A DNA stretch of 64,000 bases, taken from assembly GCF_014698115.1 (NCBI RefSeq), contig NZ_JACJSJ010000014.1, forward strand, positions 62,001-126,000, written 5' to 3'. Within the stretch, counting starts at the first letter, position 1. Every line of letters starts with the position of its first letter. Shown here piece after piece: positions 47,201 through 56,051 of this stretch. Source of the DNA: Nostoc sp. FACHB-973. GTDB taxonomy: Bacteria > Cyanobacteriota > Cyanobacteriia > Cyanobacteriales > Nostocaceae. Below the pieces are notes generated by a model. It saw nothing but the letters and a program-made list of their open reading frames with translations. It was not told the origin of the DNA and made no database searches. Made by a program: the position numbers and the translations under genes.

Positions 47201-47599
47201 TTGTAAATATTGCGGTGAGTCTGCTTCCGTCCCGAAACTCCCAGAATGCACGGGGAAAATCGCTGCTGTTTCTTTACCACTGCTTTCTGGTATATAAGTT
47301 GGTAGGGCAATTATTTGGGAGTGGGTTGGCAAAGAAATCTCAGTGGTACTGGTTGCTTTGCGTGTCCGCCCAGTGGTAGCTACAGCAACTTGGGGTTGCT
47401 TGATGAAGTTGGCAATTGGCATGTTCTGGGAACGCAACCACTCGCTTAATTCAACCGATGTCATTGCCAATGGATGTAACGGTATTTCTTCAGATTCACG
47501 CGACTCCAAATTTACTCGTGGCGATCGCCACGTTTCTCCCCAAATAAATAAGCAACCATTTTGATTTTTTACTAACCAATTTCCGTGTAAAATCGCCAT
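44279..47599 (-). CDS. SNF2-family DEAD/DEAH ATPase (HepA/RapA-like)
   Basis: 1106 aa. The N-terminal half is the bacterial SNF2-associated region (SNF2_N/DUF3670-like, e.g. [20 protein letters not shown]). The ATPase core spans ~620-1090: [20 protein letters not shown] (Walker A), [10 protein letters not shown] (DEAQ box), [20 protein letters not shown], then [20 protein letters not shown] and [20 protein letters not shown] (motifs V-VI). It likely translocates on dsDNA to remodel protein-DNA complexes. An Asp/Glu/Gly then Ser/Pro-rich segment around residues 235-265 is encoded by an in-frame simple repeat (46805-46897) and is not part of the family fold. Followed by its SWIM partner. Confidence 0.94.
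   Translation of the reverse strand: [1106 protein letters not shown]
46805..46897 (-). repeat. In-frame simple repeat within the SNF2 gene
   Basis: Plus strand: GGGGATGAGG/GGGGATGAGG-like units then CCTCATCTCCCCCATCTCC units, encoding GDEGDKG and [11 protein letters not shown]. It matches the intergenic GGGGAGATG/CCCCATCTCC repeats at 38680-38805 and 39902-39952. Confidence 0.75.
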
Positions 47600-47750
47600 T
47601 TGTAACTACTCAAATTATCGTAAAATTAAATAACTTCAATTAAGATGATTTTATTTTCTACATTTTTGCCACAATAATTATTAATCAGGCATATATTGTA
47701 TTACAATTATTGCTAATAGTTCATTATCTATTAAAAAATATTTATTAATA

Positions 47751-48296
47751 ATGGATTTTCCTCTGGTTCAACTTTTAAAAAATGGCATAAAAGTCGAAAT
47801 AGATTATATGCATCCTGAAGAAGAAGAGGCTGTGAGAGCATTATTAAATAGTGTAATTTTTGAAGGTAAAACTTATCCTCAAAAGCAACCTCTATCCCAA
47901 GCAGAATTTTCAAGTTACTGGTTAAGCAAGGATGCCTTTGTTGTTAGGGCATCAATTGTGGATACTACACATAAACCAAAAGAAATATTAGGGGCATTTT
48001 ATTTAAAGCCAAACTTTCCCGGTCGGTGTAGCCATATTTGCAATGCTGGTTTTATTGTACAACCCAGATTGCGCGGTCAAGGTATAGGGCGGTTTATGGG
48101 AGAGGCGATGCTCTCCATCGCAGCAAACCTGGGCTACGAGGCAGTAATGTTCAATTTGGTCTTTGAAACTAATATAGCTTCAATTAGACTTTGGCAGTCC
48201 TTAGGATTTGAGATTATTGGACGGGTTGGGCGTGCCGTGAAGCTTGAAAATGACCAGGTGGTAGACGCGCTGATCTTGTATCGCACTTTGAATTGA
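47751..48296 (+). CDS. GNAT-family N-acetyltransferase
   Basis: 181 aa cytoplasmic acetyl-CoA-dependent acetyltransferase. The CoA-binding loop is visible in VQPRLRGQGIGRFMGEAML (R/Q-x-x-G-x-G), followed by GYEAVMFNLVFETNIASIRL (motif B, N-x-x-S-x-x-L), WQSLGFEIIGRVGRA. The substrate is unknown; the closest general types are small-molecule or L-amino-acid acetyltransferases. Divergent from the SNF2 gene, with 151 bp between. Confidence 0.9.
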   Translation: MDFPLVQLLKNGIKVEIDYMHPEEEEAVRALLNSVIFEGKTYPQKQPLSQAEFSSYWLSKDAFVVRASIVDTTHKPKEILGAFYLKPNFPGRCSHICNAGFIVQPRLRGQGIGRFMGEAMLSIAANLGYEAVMFNLVFETNIASIRLWQSLGFEIIGRVGRAVKLENDQVVDALILYRTLN

Positions 48297-48506
48297 ACGA
48301 CTTGTTTATCTGGCGTTGCTGAACCAAGGGATGATTGCAACTTCTAAAATTCTCCCCCTGCATCCCCTGCCTCCCCATCTGACCCCAATTTATCCTACTG
48401 TTATGCAACGGTGTTTATCTTTGTATGTACCAGAAGTCAGCCATAGTGCATAAATGTTAGGATTGCCACAGAAAGAGAATAGCGAAAGAGAAGGAAAAAA
48501 AACTGA

Positions 48507-50663
48507 ATGGCTGAAGTTGATAAGTCAATATCCTTCGATGGACGGGATATTCGACTGAAAGTAGGCCTACTAGCTCCCCAGGCTGGTGGGTCGGTTTTGA
48601 TAGAATCAGGGGACACAGCTGTTTTGGTGACGGCTACGCGATCGCAAGCCAGAGAAGGCATTGATTTTCTTCCCCTCACAGTAGATTACGAAGAAAGGCT
48701 ATATGCCGCTGGTAGAATTCCCGGAGGAATTATGCGGCGTGAAGGTCGCCCACCAGAAAAAACAATTCTTACCAGCCGTCTGATAGATCGTCCCCTGCGT
48801 CCTTTGTTTCCTTCATGGTTACGGGATGACCTGCAAATTGTCGCCTTAACGCTGTCGATGGACGAGTTAGTGCCACCCGATGTGCTAGCAGTTACAGGTG
48901 CTTCAATTGCCACCCTCATTGCTCAGATTCCTTTTAATGGACCAATGGCAGCTGTGCGGGTTGGTTTAGTGGGAGATGATTTCATCATTAATCCGACTTA
49001 TGCAGAAATTGAAGCTGGAGACTTGGATCTGATAGTAGCAGGTTCACCCTATGGTGTGATTATGGTCGAGGCGGGAGCCAATCAACTGCCAGAGCGAGAT
49101 ATTATCGAGGCAATTGACTTTGGTTATGAAGCGGTGCGGGACTTAATCAAAGCCCAGGAAGATTTAGTCGCAGAACTCGGTTTACAACTAGTGTATGAAG
49201 CACCACCAGAAGTAGACCAAACGCTGGAAAATTATATCCGCGATCGCGCCAATGACGAAATTAAAAAAATCCTGTCGCAATTTGATTTGGGTAAAACCGA
49301 ACGTGATGCCGCTTTAGATGTCGTCAAAGAAAAAATTCAAACTGCGATCGCCGAATTGCCAGAAGAAGACCCAATTCGAGTTGCCGCAACTGCAAATAGC
49401 AAGGCACTTGGTAACACTTTTAAAGACATTACCAAATACTTCATGCGCCGTCAAATCATCGAAGATAACGTCCGCGTTGATGGTCGCAAACTCGATGAAG
49501 TGCGTCCGGTTTCTTGTCAAGTTGACCTTTTACCGAAGCGTGTCCACGGTAGCGGTTTATTTAATCGCGGTTTAACCCAGGTATTATCTGCTTGTACCCT
49601 TGGTACACCAGGAGACGCCCAAAACCTCAACGACGATTTGCAAATAGATCAACACAAGCGTTATTTGCACCATTACAACTTCCCGCCTTTCTCAGTTGGG
49701 GAAACCAAACCCCTACGTGCGCCGGGAAGACGTGAAATCGGTCACGGTGCCTTAGCGGAGCGATCGCTGTTGCCTGTACTACCAACAAAAGAACAATTCC
49801 CTTACGTGATTCGCGTCGTATCGGAAGTACTTTCCTCCAACGGTTCCACCTCAATGGGTTCCGTGTGTGGTTCCACCCTCGCCCTCATGGATGCTGGTGT
49901 GCCAATTATTAAACCCGTCAGTGGCGCGGCAATGGGTTTGATTAAGGAAGGAGACGAAGTGCGTGTCCTCACTGACATTCAAGGCATTGAAGACTTTTTG
50001 GGCGACATGGACTTTAAAGTTGCTGGGACAGACACCGGGATTACCGCCCTGCAAATGGATATGAAAATCTCCGGTTTGTCTTTAGACGTTATTGCCCAAG
50101 CCGTCCACCAAGCTAAATCAGCCCGGTTGCACATTCTGGAAAAAATGCTCGCTTGCATTAGTGAACCGCGCACAGAAACTTCACCCTATGCCCCACGTCT
50201 GTTAACAATCAAAATTGATTCAGACATGATTGGTCTAGTCATTGGCCCTGGAGGCAAGACTATTAAGGGGATTACAGAGGAAACTGGTGCAAAAATTGAC
50301 ATCGAAGATGATGGCACCGTAACAATTTCCGCTGTGGATGAGAGCAAGGCCAAGAAAGCTAGGAACATCATCCAAGGCATGACCCGCAAACTGCACGAAG
50401 GGGATGTTTACGTAGGGCGAGTAACTAGGATTATACCAATAGGTGCATTTGTCGAATTTCTGCCTGGAAAAGAAGGCATGATTCACATTTCTCAACTAGC
50501 CGACTACCGCGTTGGCAAAGTTGAGGATGAAGTCGCAGTGGGCGATGAAGTGATTATCAAAGTGCGCGAAATTGATAACAAAGGCCGGATTAATCTCACA
50601 CGCTTGGGTATCCACCCAGATCAAGCAGCAGCAGCCAGGGAAGCTGCGGCGCTAAATCGTTAA
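48507..50663 (+). CDS. pnp: Polynucleotide phosphorylase
   Basis: 3'-5' phosphorolytic exoribonuclease and poly(A) polymerase central to RNA decay in cyanobacteria. 718 aa with the canonical order: RNase PH 1 ([40 protein letters not shown]), an alpha-helical linker, RNase PH 2 ([56 protein letters not shown]), KH ([20 protein letters not shown]) and S1 ([20 protein letters not shown]). Single-gene unit. Confidence 0.98.
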   Translation: MAEVDKSISFDGRDIRLKVGLLAPQAGGSVLIESGDTAVLVTATRSQAREGIDFLPLTVDYEERLYAAGRIPGGIMRREGRPPEKTILTSRLIDRPLRPLFPSWLRDDLQIVALTLSMDELVPPDVLAVTGASIATLIAQIPFNGPMAAVRVGLVGDDFIINPTYAEIEAGDLDLIVAGSPYGVIMVEAGANQLPERDIIEAIDFGYEAVRDLIKAQEDLVAELGLQLVYEAPPEVDQTLENYIRDRANDEIKKILSQFDLGKTERDAALDVVKEKIQTAIAELPEEDPIRVAATANSKALGNTFKDITKYFMRRQIIEDNVRVDGRKLDEVRPVSCQVDLLPKRVHGSGLFNRGLTQVLSACTLGTPGDAQNLNDDLQIDQHKRYLHHYNFPPFSVGETKPLRAPGRREIGHGALAERSLLPVLPTKEQFPYVIRVVSEVLSSNGSTSMGSVCGSTLALMDAGVPIIKPVSGAAMGLIKEGDEVRVLTDIQGIEDFLGDMDFKVAGTDTGITALQMDMKISGLSLDVIAQAVHQAKSARLHILEKMLACISEPRTETSPYAPRLLTIKIDSDMIGLVIGPGGKTIKGITEETGAKIDIEDDGTVTISAVDESKAKKARNIIQGMTRKLHEGDVYVGRVTRIIPIGAFVEFLPGKEGMIHISQLADYRVGKVEDEVAVGDEVIIKVREIDNKGRINLTRLGIHPDQAAAAREAAALNR

Positions 50664-50673
50664 ATCGATTTGG

Positions 50674-50702
50674 GATTTTAGATCGATCAAATCTAAAATC
50701 CG
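50674..50702 (+). terminator. Hairpin downstream of pnp
   Basis: GGATTTTAGAT and ATCTAAAATCC (11-bp arms, seven-base loop) 10 bp after the pnp stop. No T-run follows. The arms coincide with the dispersed AATCTAAAATC repeat. Confidence 0.45.
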
Positions 50703-50837
50703 CGATGCCTACTGTGAAGGCATCGCCGTATGCTTCTCTAACTATCAAAACAAAAAACTAGTTTTGGTTTGGCGATCGCTACCCAACTTACTAGCGCCTC
50801 TTATTTTTAACTTAACTGCAAGTAAAACTCTACAAAT

Positions 50838-50946
50838 AAAGCTAGCTAATGACGTTTATTATTTGTCATTTGTTATTTATGCTTGGTAAGGTTTTCAACA
50901 GTCTTTACTTTTAGTAATATAGTTTTGTTTATTCTCACCTACTGAA
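50838..50946. repeat. Diverged dispersed repeat, copy A
   Basis: Begins AAAGCTAGCTAATGACG and includes ATTTGTCATTTGTTATTTAT, GGTAAGGTTTTCAACAG and AGTTTTGTTTATTCTCACC. Copy B at 61708-61818 aligns along the whole length with scattered substitutions. Confidence 0.6.
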
Positions 50947-50994
50947 TTATCGCTATTTAATTACTCTGAGTAAAAAAAATCAGTCAACTTTATA

Positions 50995-51176
50995 GGGAGC
51001 ATCCCAATTTTGCCAAAAGGTACAGGACTGACACAAAAACCCTGTACAAACCTCTTTCCTTGGCTCTCTTCTCTAACGAGACGCTACGCGATGGCGTCCT
51101 TGGCGGTTCGTTATTTCATTATTGTTTTAAGCCAAAATTCCGTATAAAAATAAACTTGCACATTTGGGATGCTCCC
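50995..51176. mobile_element. MITE with GGGAGCATCCCAA ends and 8-bp target duplication
   Basis: 182 bp. Left end GGGAGCATCCCAATTTTGC, right end (complement) GGGAGCATCCCAAATGTGC. Perfect flanking direct repeat ACTTTATA at 50987-50994 and 51177-51184. No ORF. The interior carries a variant of the 21-bp unit (AACGAGACGCTACGCGA) and a CCTTGGCGGTTCGTT phrase. Confidence 0.85.
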
Positions 51177-51491
51177 ACTTTATAAACATTAGACAGCTAT
51201 TTTGTTTGTAGCTTTATTTGATATGATTATGGTGCAATCGCCTCTCTTGCCCAAAATTATTGCTTAGCAAGGGTAATTATTTTTCTCCAAGAAAAGAAAT
51301 AAAAATTGTTATTGCCTTATAATTGAATTATTGAAGAAATATTAAATTAGTTAAACCTGCCAAAAACAACACTAATCCGATTGACTTTTAGTAGATAAAC
51401 AATTATTAACCTATTTGAAAATAAGACTTGCTATTGAATTCTAAATCTGCAATATTTAAGGATTAAATGTAGAAATCAAGACATTAGCATA

Positions 51492-52466
51492 ATGTTAACA
51501 ACATCTCTAAAAATTCTGAATGAGCATTATCAAACTCTGAACAATGAGGGGCAAGATGTCATTCAAGGATTAACTCGAACCCCAAAAAGCTTACCCCCAA
51601 AATATTTTTACGACGATCGCGGCTCAGAATTGTTTGAACAAATATGTGAATTACCAGAATATTATCCAACACGAACAGAAGCATCTATTTTGCGCCAATA
51701 TGCCGATGAAATTGCTCAGATAACAGGTGTTTGTGAACTTGTAGAATTAGGCAGTGGTAGTTCCACAAAAACTCTATTTTTGTTAGATGCTTACGAAAGA
51801 CTTGCTAGTTACTGTAGATATATACCGATTGATGTTAGTCGGGGAATTGTTCAATCTAGTGTGCTAAAGCTACAACAAAAATATCCAGCTTTCTTTATCG
51901 AGGGATTAATTGGAACCTACGAACAAGCCTTAGCAAAACTAGAATCAACTTTTGCATCATCACGGATGATTTTTTTCTTGGGCAGTTCTCTGGGTAATTT
52001 TAATCCCCAAGAATGTAATATATTTTTAAGAAAAATTGCTAAAACTTTACAACCAGGTGATTACTTTTTGTTGGGGATTGATTTACAAAAACCCAAGGAG
52101 ATTTTAGAGCCAGCTTATAACGATAGTCAAGGAGTAACGGCTGCTTTCAACTTGAATATGCTTTCCCATTTAAATTGGCGTTTTCAAGGCAATTTTGACC
52201 TCAATTTATTCACTCATCAAGCTATTTATAATCAAACTGATGCTCAAATTGAGATGTATCTGCATTGCCAAAAGAGTCATCAAGTAGCTCTAGAAGCGCT
52301 AGGTTTAGAAGTTTTCTTTGCAGATGGAGAAAGCATTCTCACCGAAATTTCGCGCAAGTTTGATTTAGCAAATATGCAAAAACAAGTGGAGGCACACGGA
52401 CTTAAAACTTTAAAAATTTGGACAGATCCCAAGCAGTGGTTTGGATTAATTCTTTGTCAAGCTTAA
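51492..52466 (+). CDS. egtD: L-histidine N-alpha-methyltransferase (ergothioneine synthesis)
   Basis: Trimethylates histidine to hercynine with SAM, the first step to ergothioneine. 324 aa, the standard length. Motifs: LPPKYFYDDRGSELFEQICE, LPEYYPTRTEASILRQYADE, ELVELGSGSSTKTLFLLDA (SAM), YIPIDVSRGIVQSS, RMIFFLGSSLGNFNPQEC and the C-terminal IWTDPKQWFGLILC. The partner EgtB is encoded 1.6 kb downstream on the same strand, with a repeat element and an MscS gene between. Confidence 0.95.
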   Translation: MLTTSLKILNEHYQTLNNEGQDVIQGLTRTPKSLPPKYFYDDRGSELFEQICELPEYYPTRTEASILRQYADEIAQITGVCELVELGSGSSTKTLFLLDAYERLASYCRYIPIDVSRGIVQSSVLKLQQKYPAFFIEGLIGTYEQALAKLESTFASSRMIFFLGSSLGNFNPQECNIFLRKIAKTLQPGDYFLLGIDLQKPKEILEPAYNDSQGVTAAFNLNMLSHLNWRFQGNFDLNLFTHQAIYNQTDAQIEMYLHCQKSHQVALEALGLEVFFADGESILTEISRKFDLANMQKQVEAHGLKTLKIWTDPKQWFGLILCQA

Positions 52467-52875
52467 ATTTTGCTTTCTCAAAGTTTAATCCAATAGAGAA
52501 CTCTGAAACTAGCTATCCTCAAAAAACGGCACAACCGTCATCAAAGTACTCCTGAAAAAGGAGTCAGAATTCAGAATTATTATTGATCAGAACTTTGACT
52601 ACCAACAAAAGGATTTTGAAAACAATTTCTTAGCTCGACTTTATCCATTTTTTGGCAACGCTAAAGCTGACGCTGAAACCTATGTGGAACTGTCGTTGCA
52701 CTTTCTCGATTTCACCGATAATTAGTCACATAGAAAAAGTTTTTGCCAAAAAGCTAGGGTTCTTGCCGTATAAAAAGAACCAAGTTCTTAATTTTGGATA
52801 AAGTCGAGCTTAGAACTCTTCACTCAAAGTTATCTGTATTGTTCTTCATCAAATACTCAACTACGTTGTTAGTTA
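52467..52875. other. Intergenic region between egtD and the MscS gene
   Basis: 409 bp. Most is occupied by the inverted-repeat element at 52627-52815. The dispersed GGAGTCAGAATTCAGAATT word is at 52559-52577 (also at 43044-43062). Inside, a short frame ending ETYVELSLHFLDFTDN has no start and looks like a remnant. Confidence 0.65.
52627..52815. mobile_element. MITE-like element with 21-bp inverted ends (TTCTWAGCTCGACTTTATCC)
   Basis: The left arm at 52627-52647 and the complement of the right arm at 52795-52815 differ at one of 21 positions. About 190 bp in total, with no intact transposase. No clear target duplication was found by eye. Confidence 0.65.
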
Positions 52876-54009
52876 ATGTTTAATCAATCAATGGAAGCCG
52901 TTTGGAATACGGTAAAAAATATCAATTATTCTGGCATCCCTGTCAGTAAAATTGTAGCTGTGCTGGTGATCTTAACCCTGACACAGGTGTTGAGACGGTT
53001 GTTTATTGCTGTGATCATTAAAAGCATCGAGCGTTTGACTAGCAAAACTAAAAGTACACTTGATGATGAATTGGTTGCAGTTCTCAAACCTTCCTTAGGC
53101 TGGCTAATTTTAATTGGCGGAATATGGTTATCAAAAGTCATTTTGGCAGATAACTTGGGACCTCAGTTCAATGAAGCAATAGGGAAGACGCTCAACTTCA
53201 CAGTCATTTTTATTGTCGCCTATGTTGTGTACCGAGGTTCTTCTATCTTTGGGCAGATAATTGCTAATGTACTGCTGCACACAGAGACTGAACTTGATGA
53301 ATTACTCCGCCCCTTAATGCCAAAGGTTTTTCAATCAATAGCAATTATTGTCCTGGCAATTAAAGTCAGTGAAATATTTTTAGGACAATCAGCAGCTGCA
53401 TTGGTTGGGTTATTAGGTGGTGCTGGTATTACCTTAGGTTTACTATTAAAAGACATTGTTTATGACTGGTTTTGTACATTAATTATCTACTCTGATAATA
53501 TCTATCGAGAAGGCGACTGGGTGGGAGTATCGGGATTAGAAGGCTTTGTCCAGGTATTAAATATCGGATTCAGAACCACAACCCTACATGTAACCAAGTG
53601 GGGTTCGATCATCAAAATGCCCAATTCTCGAATGATTACTGGAATCGTGGAAAATTGGTCACAAAATCCGGGGAAAGAATTAAAGTGGGGGATTAATTTA
53701 ATTCTCAAAATTGATGGAATTTCAGCGCGGCAAACAGCCAGAATTTGTGCTGCTATTCAGGAAATACCAAAATCTATTCCAGGCTTTTCTCCATCATGCA
53801 CAGTGCGGTTTAAAAAAATTGAAGAAAATGCGCGTGTCATTGAACTTATGGCATTTGTGAATGATGATAATCTCTACTTTGAGGCTGAGAAAAACTTAAA
53901 TCTAGCAATATTAGAATTGCTGGAGCAAGAAGAAATTGATTTCCTATATGTGAAATTAGAAACCAGCCCAGAAAAATTTCAAAAAAATATCCCAGCACCC
54001 AATAATTGA
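52876..54009 (+). CDS. MscS-family mechanosensitive channel
   Basis: 377 aa inner-membrane channel that releases solutes on hypo-osmotic shock. N-terminal hydrophobic segments at ~20-45, ~70-90, ~105-125 and ~150-170; the pore-lining/MscS core follows (SAAALVGLLGGAGITLGLLL, KDIVYDWFCTLIIYSDNIYR, EGDWVGVSGLEGFVQVLNIG, IIKMPNSRMITGIVENWS) and a soluble C-terminal domain. It sits between egtD and egtB in the same direction, 54 bp before the egtB ATG, so probably co-transcribed with egtB. A functional link to ergothioneine is not established. Confidence 0.92.
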   Translation: MFNQSMEAVWNTVKNINYSGIPVSKIVAVLVILTLTQVLRRLFIAVIIKSIERLTSKTKSTLDDELVAVLKPSLGWLILIGGIWLSKVILADNLGPQFNEAIGKTLNFTVIFIVAYVVYRGSSIFGQIIANVLLHTETELDELLRPLMPKVFQSIAIIVLAIKVSEIFLGQSAAALVGLLGGAGITLGLLLKDIVYDWFCTLIIYSDNIYREGDWVGVSGLEGFVQVLNIGFRTTTLHVTKWGSIIKMPNSRMITGIVENWSQNPGKELKWGINLILKIDGISARQTARICAAIQEIPKSIPGFSPSCTVRFKKIEENARVIELMAFVNDDNLYFEAEKNLNLAILELLEQEEIDFLYVKLETSPEKFQKNIPAPNN

Positions 54010-54063
54010 AATGATTCCTTGATAGTACAGAGCAACCTGATTTATCCGTGGAATCAACCCAAC

Positions 54064-55428
54064 ATGCAAAATCTCAAATTGTTTGACACCATGATTAGTC
54101 TGCAATCTGCTAAACCTCCAAAACTTGATAGTTGCAATTCTCAAGTCATCCTCGATTACTTTGAGAATGCTTGGCAACTAGAAGATACTCTGATGCAAAG
54201 TCTGGTTGGAGAAGATACATTTTATCTCAATCCCGATCCTCTGAGAAATCCTCTGATTTTTTATCTGGGACATTCGGCTGTTTTCTACATCAATAAATTA
54301 ATTAGTGTTGGATTATTAGAAAAACGCCTAAATCCCGACTATGAAATTTTGTTTGAAATTGGAGTCGATCCAGAAAATCCAGAGCAATTGAATGCAGCGA
54401 TCGCTCATTTGAATTGGCCGCAAGTTGCCGAAACTTGGGAGTATCGCCAACTTGCATATTCTGTAATTTGCGAAGTAATTCAAACAACCCCAATTACTCT
54501 GCCAATTCATCCCCATCATCCCCTTTGGGCATTAATGATGGGAATTGAACACCAGCGTATTCACATTGAAACTTCTTCGATGTTAATTCGCCAACTACCA
54601 ATTGCAAGAGTCAAACGTCCCCCAAACTGGAAATATGCTGCTTTTAATGGTTACACTCCTGGGAATGAAATGATCGAAGTTCCGGGAGGGGTAGTAAAAC
54701 TCGGCAAAGCCTTAGACGATCCGACTTATGGATGGGATATTGATTATGGCGATCGCACTGTGGAAGTGAAATCCTTTTTAGCCAGTAAATATCTCATTAC
54801 CAATGGCGAATTTCTCTATTTTGTCAAGGCTGGTGGCTACGAAAATCAAGACTATTGGGATGAAGAATCTTGGGATTGGAAAATTCAAAATAATATCACA
54901 CATCCCAAATTTTGGCTCCCTGAAAATGGTAATTACAAATATCGAGCCATGTTTGATGAAATGGAATTGCCGCTAGATTGGCCTGTCGAAGTCAATCACT
55001 ATGAAGCAATGGCCTATTGTCGTTGGCAAGGAAAAGATACTCGCTTGATGAGTGAATCAGAATACCATTTAGCAACTTATAGCAACAGTTTATCAGAAGA
55101 TATAGATAATTACAATCTCAATTTCAAACTTGGCTCACCTAGTCCCGTGGGAATGTTAGAAAGAGGCAAAAGTAAGTCTGGATTGTATGATTTGCGAGGC
55201 AATGTTTGGGAATGGTTGAGCGATAATTTAAATCCCCTTTCCGGATATAAACCTCATTTTCTCTACGAAGATAATTCTGCTATATTTTTTGACACTAAAC
55301 ATTATATGATGTTAGGAGGTTGTTGGATAACTAACGGTACAGAAGCTTTAAAATATTATCGCAATTGGTTCCGTCCCAATTTTTATCAACACGCCGGTTT
55401 TAGAATTGTTAAAAATATCAAGCATTAA
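54064..55428 (+). CDS. egtB: Ergothioneine sulfoxide synthase EgtB of OvoA-like type
   Basis: Iron enzyme joining a thiol (cysteine or gamma-Glu-Cys) to the imidazole of hercynine using O2. 455 aa from the ATG at 54064 (a TTG at 54019 is also open). N-terminal DinB-like four-helix part: NPLIFYLGHSAVFYINKL, then GIEHQRIHIETSSMLIRQLP, giving the three iron histidines. C-terminal FGE-sulfatase fold: VPGGVVKLGKAL, ASKYLITNGEFLYFVKAGGY, DLRGNVWEWL, LGGCW, NWFRPNFYQHAGFRI. The iron motif and DWPVEVNHYEA are of the OvoA (5-histidylcysteine sulfoxide synthase) type, not mycobacterial EgtB, and there is no C-terminal methyltransferase as in OvoA. With egtD nearby, ergothioneine is the likely product. 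Confidence 0.9.
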   Translation: MQNLKLFDTMISLQSAKPPKLDSCNSQVILDYFENAWQLEDTLMQSLVGEDTFYLNPDPLRNPLIFYLGHSAVFYINKLISVGLLEKRLNPDYEILFEIGVDPENPEQLNAAIAHLNWPQVAETWEYRQLAYSVICEVIQTTPITLPIHPHHPLWALMMGIEHQRIHIETSSMLIRQLPIARVKRPPNWKYAAFNGYTPGNEMIEVPGGVVKLGKALDDPTYGWDIDYGDRTVEVKSFLASKYLITNGEFLYFVKAGGYENQDYWDEESWDWKIQNNITHPKFWLPENGNYKYRAMFDEMELPLDWPVEVNHYEAMAYCRWQGKDTRLMSESEYHLATYSNSLSEDIDNYNLNFKLGSPSPVGMLERGKSKSGLYDLRGNVWEWLSDNLNPLSGYKPHFLYEDNSAIFFDTKHYMMLGGCWITNGTEALKYYRNWFRPNFYQHAGFRIVKNIKH

Positions 55429-55435
55429 CACCAAC

Positions 55436-55906
55436 ATGATGTTTTACACAAATAATTTGTGCAGAATACTAATAGTTACAGGCATAGCGGTTTTTACATC
55501 CTCCATTTATCCCTGTAATGCTCAGGCTCAATCTTTAACTGAGAAACAAAACATATTACTAGCCCAAAATCTAGGGGGAATAGTACGAAAAATTCCCCTA
55601 GAAGAAGTACCAACACCAGCGATGTCTGCTGCCAAAACAGTTACCAATGCTGAATTCAACCAAGCCCGAATTGAAATGAAGTCAGATGGTTCATTAATAT
55701 ATATACTCAGGGGAAAGAATCAACAAGGCTTTGAAGTTGAAGCACAAGTTACTCCTAATGGGACTATTACACAAGTTGACGAGCAAATAGACGCCAGTGG
55801 AGTTCCGGAAATTGCTGTGAAATCTTTCAAACGATGGGCACCAAATGACCAATATATTAAATATGGCGATCGCCTCAGTGACTGTATGCGATCGGCATAT
55901 TGCTAA
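55436..55906 (+). CDS. Secreted hypothetical protein
   Basis: 156 aa from the ATG at 55436 (55439 equally possible). N-terminal signal peptide (NNLCRILIVTGIAVFTSSIY PCNAQAQ, probable cleavage after AQA). Mature part: IPLEEVPTPAMSAAKTV, FNQARIEMKSDGSLIYILRG and FEVEAQVTPNGTITQVDEQI resemble a small PepSY-like repeat fold; the C-terminus has a possible disulfide pair (DCMRSAYC). Seven bp after egtB, so likely the same transcript. Function unknown; envelope location inferred. Confidence 0.75.
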   Translation: MMFYTNNLCRILIVTGIAVFTSSIYPCNAQAQSLTEKQNILLAQNLGGIVRKIPLEEVPTPAMSAAKTVTNAEFNQARIEMKSDGSLIYILRGKNQQGFEVEAQVTPNGTITQVDEQIDASGVPEIAVKSFKRWAPNDQYIKYGDRLSDCMRSAYC

Positions 55907-56051
55907 AAATTTGTAGTTTCAAGATAGTCCATCACTCAAATCTAGAATTTTTCATTGTCAATATTACAACTAAGTATAAAAATACTTTTCTGATTTGAGA
56001 TGAAACTCAAAAGCCTATCATCATTCTGATTAAAAATACTACAAGACATTT

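Larger units (their letters stand above)
50664..51491. other. Intergenic region between pnp and egtD
   Basis: 828 bp with no supported gene. Contents: a hairpin after pnp (50674-50702), a diverged dispersed repeat (50838-50946), a MITE with GGGAGCATCCCA ends (50995-51176), and about 300 bp of AT-rich sequence leading to egtD. Confidence 0.75.

Noticed and set aside
54064..55428. Ovothiol synthase OvoA
   Set aside because: The C-terminal methyltransferase domain is missing and egtD is adjacent, so ergothioneine synthesis fits better.
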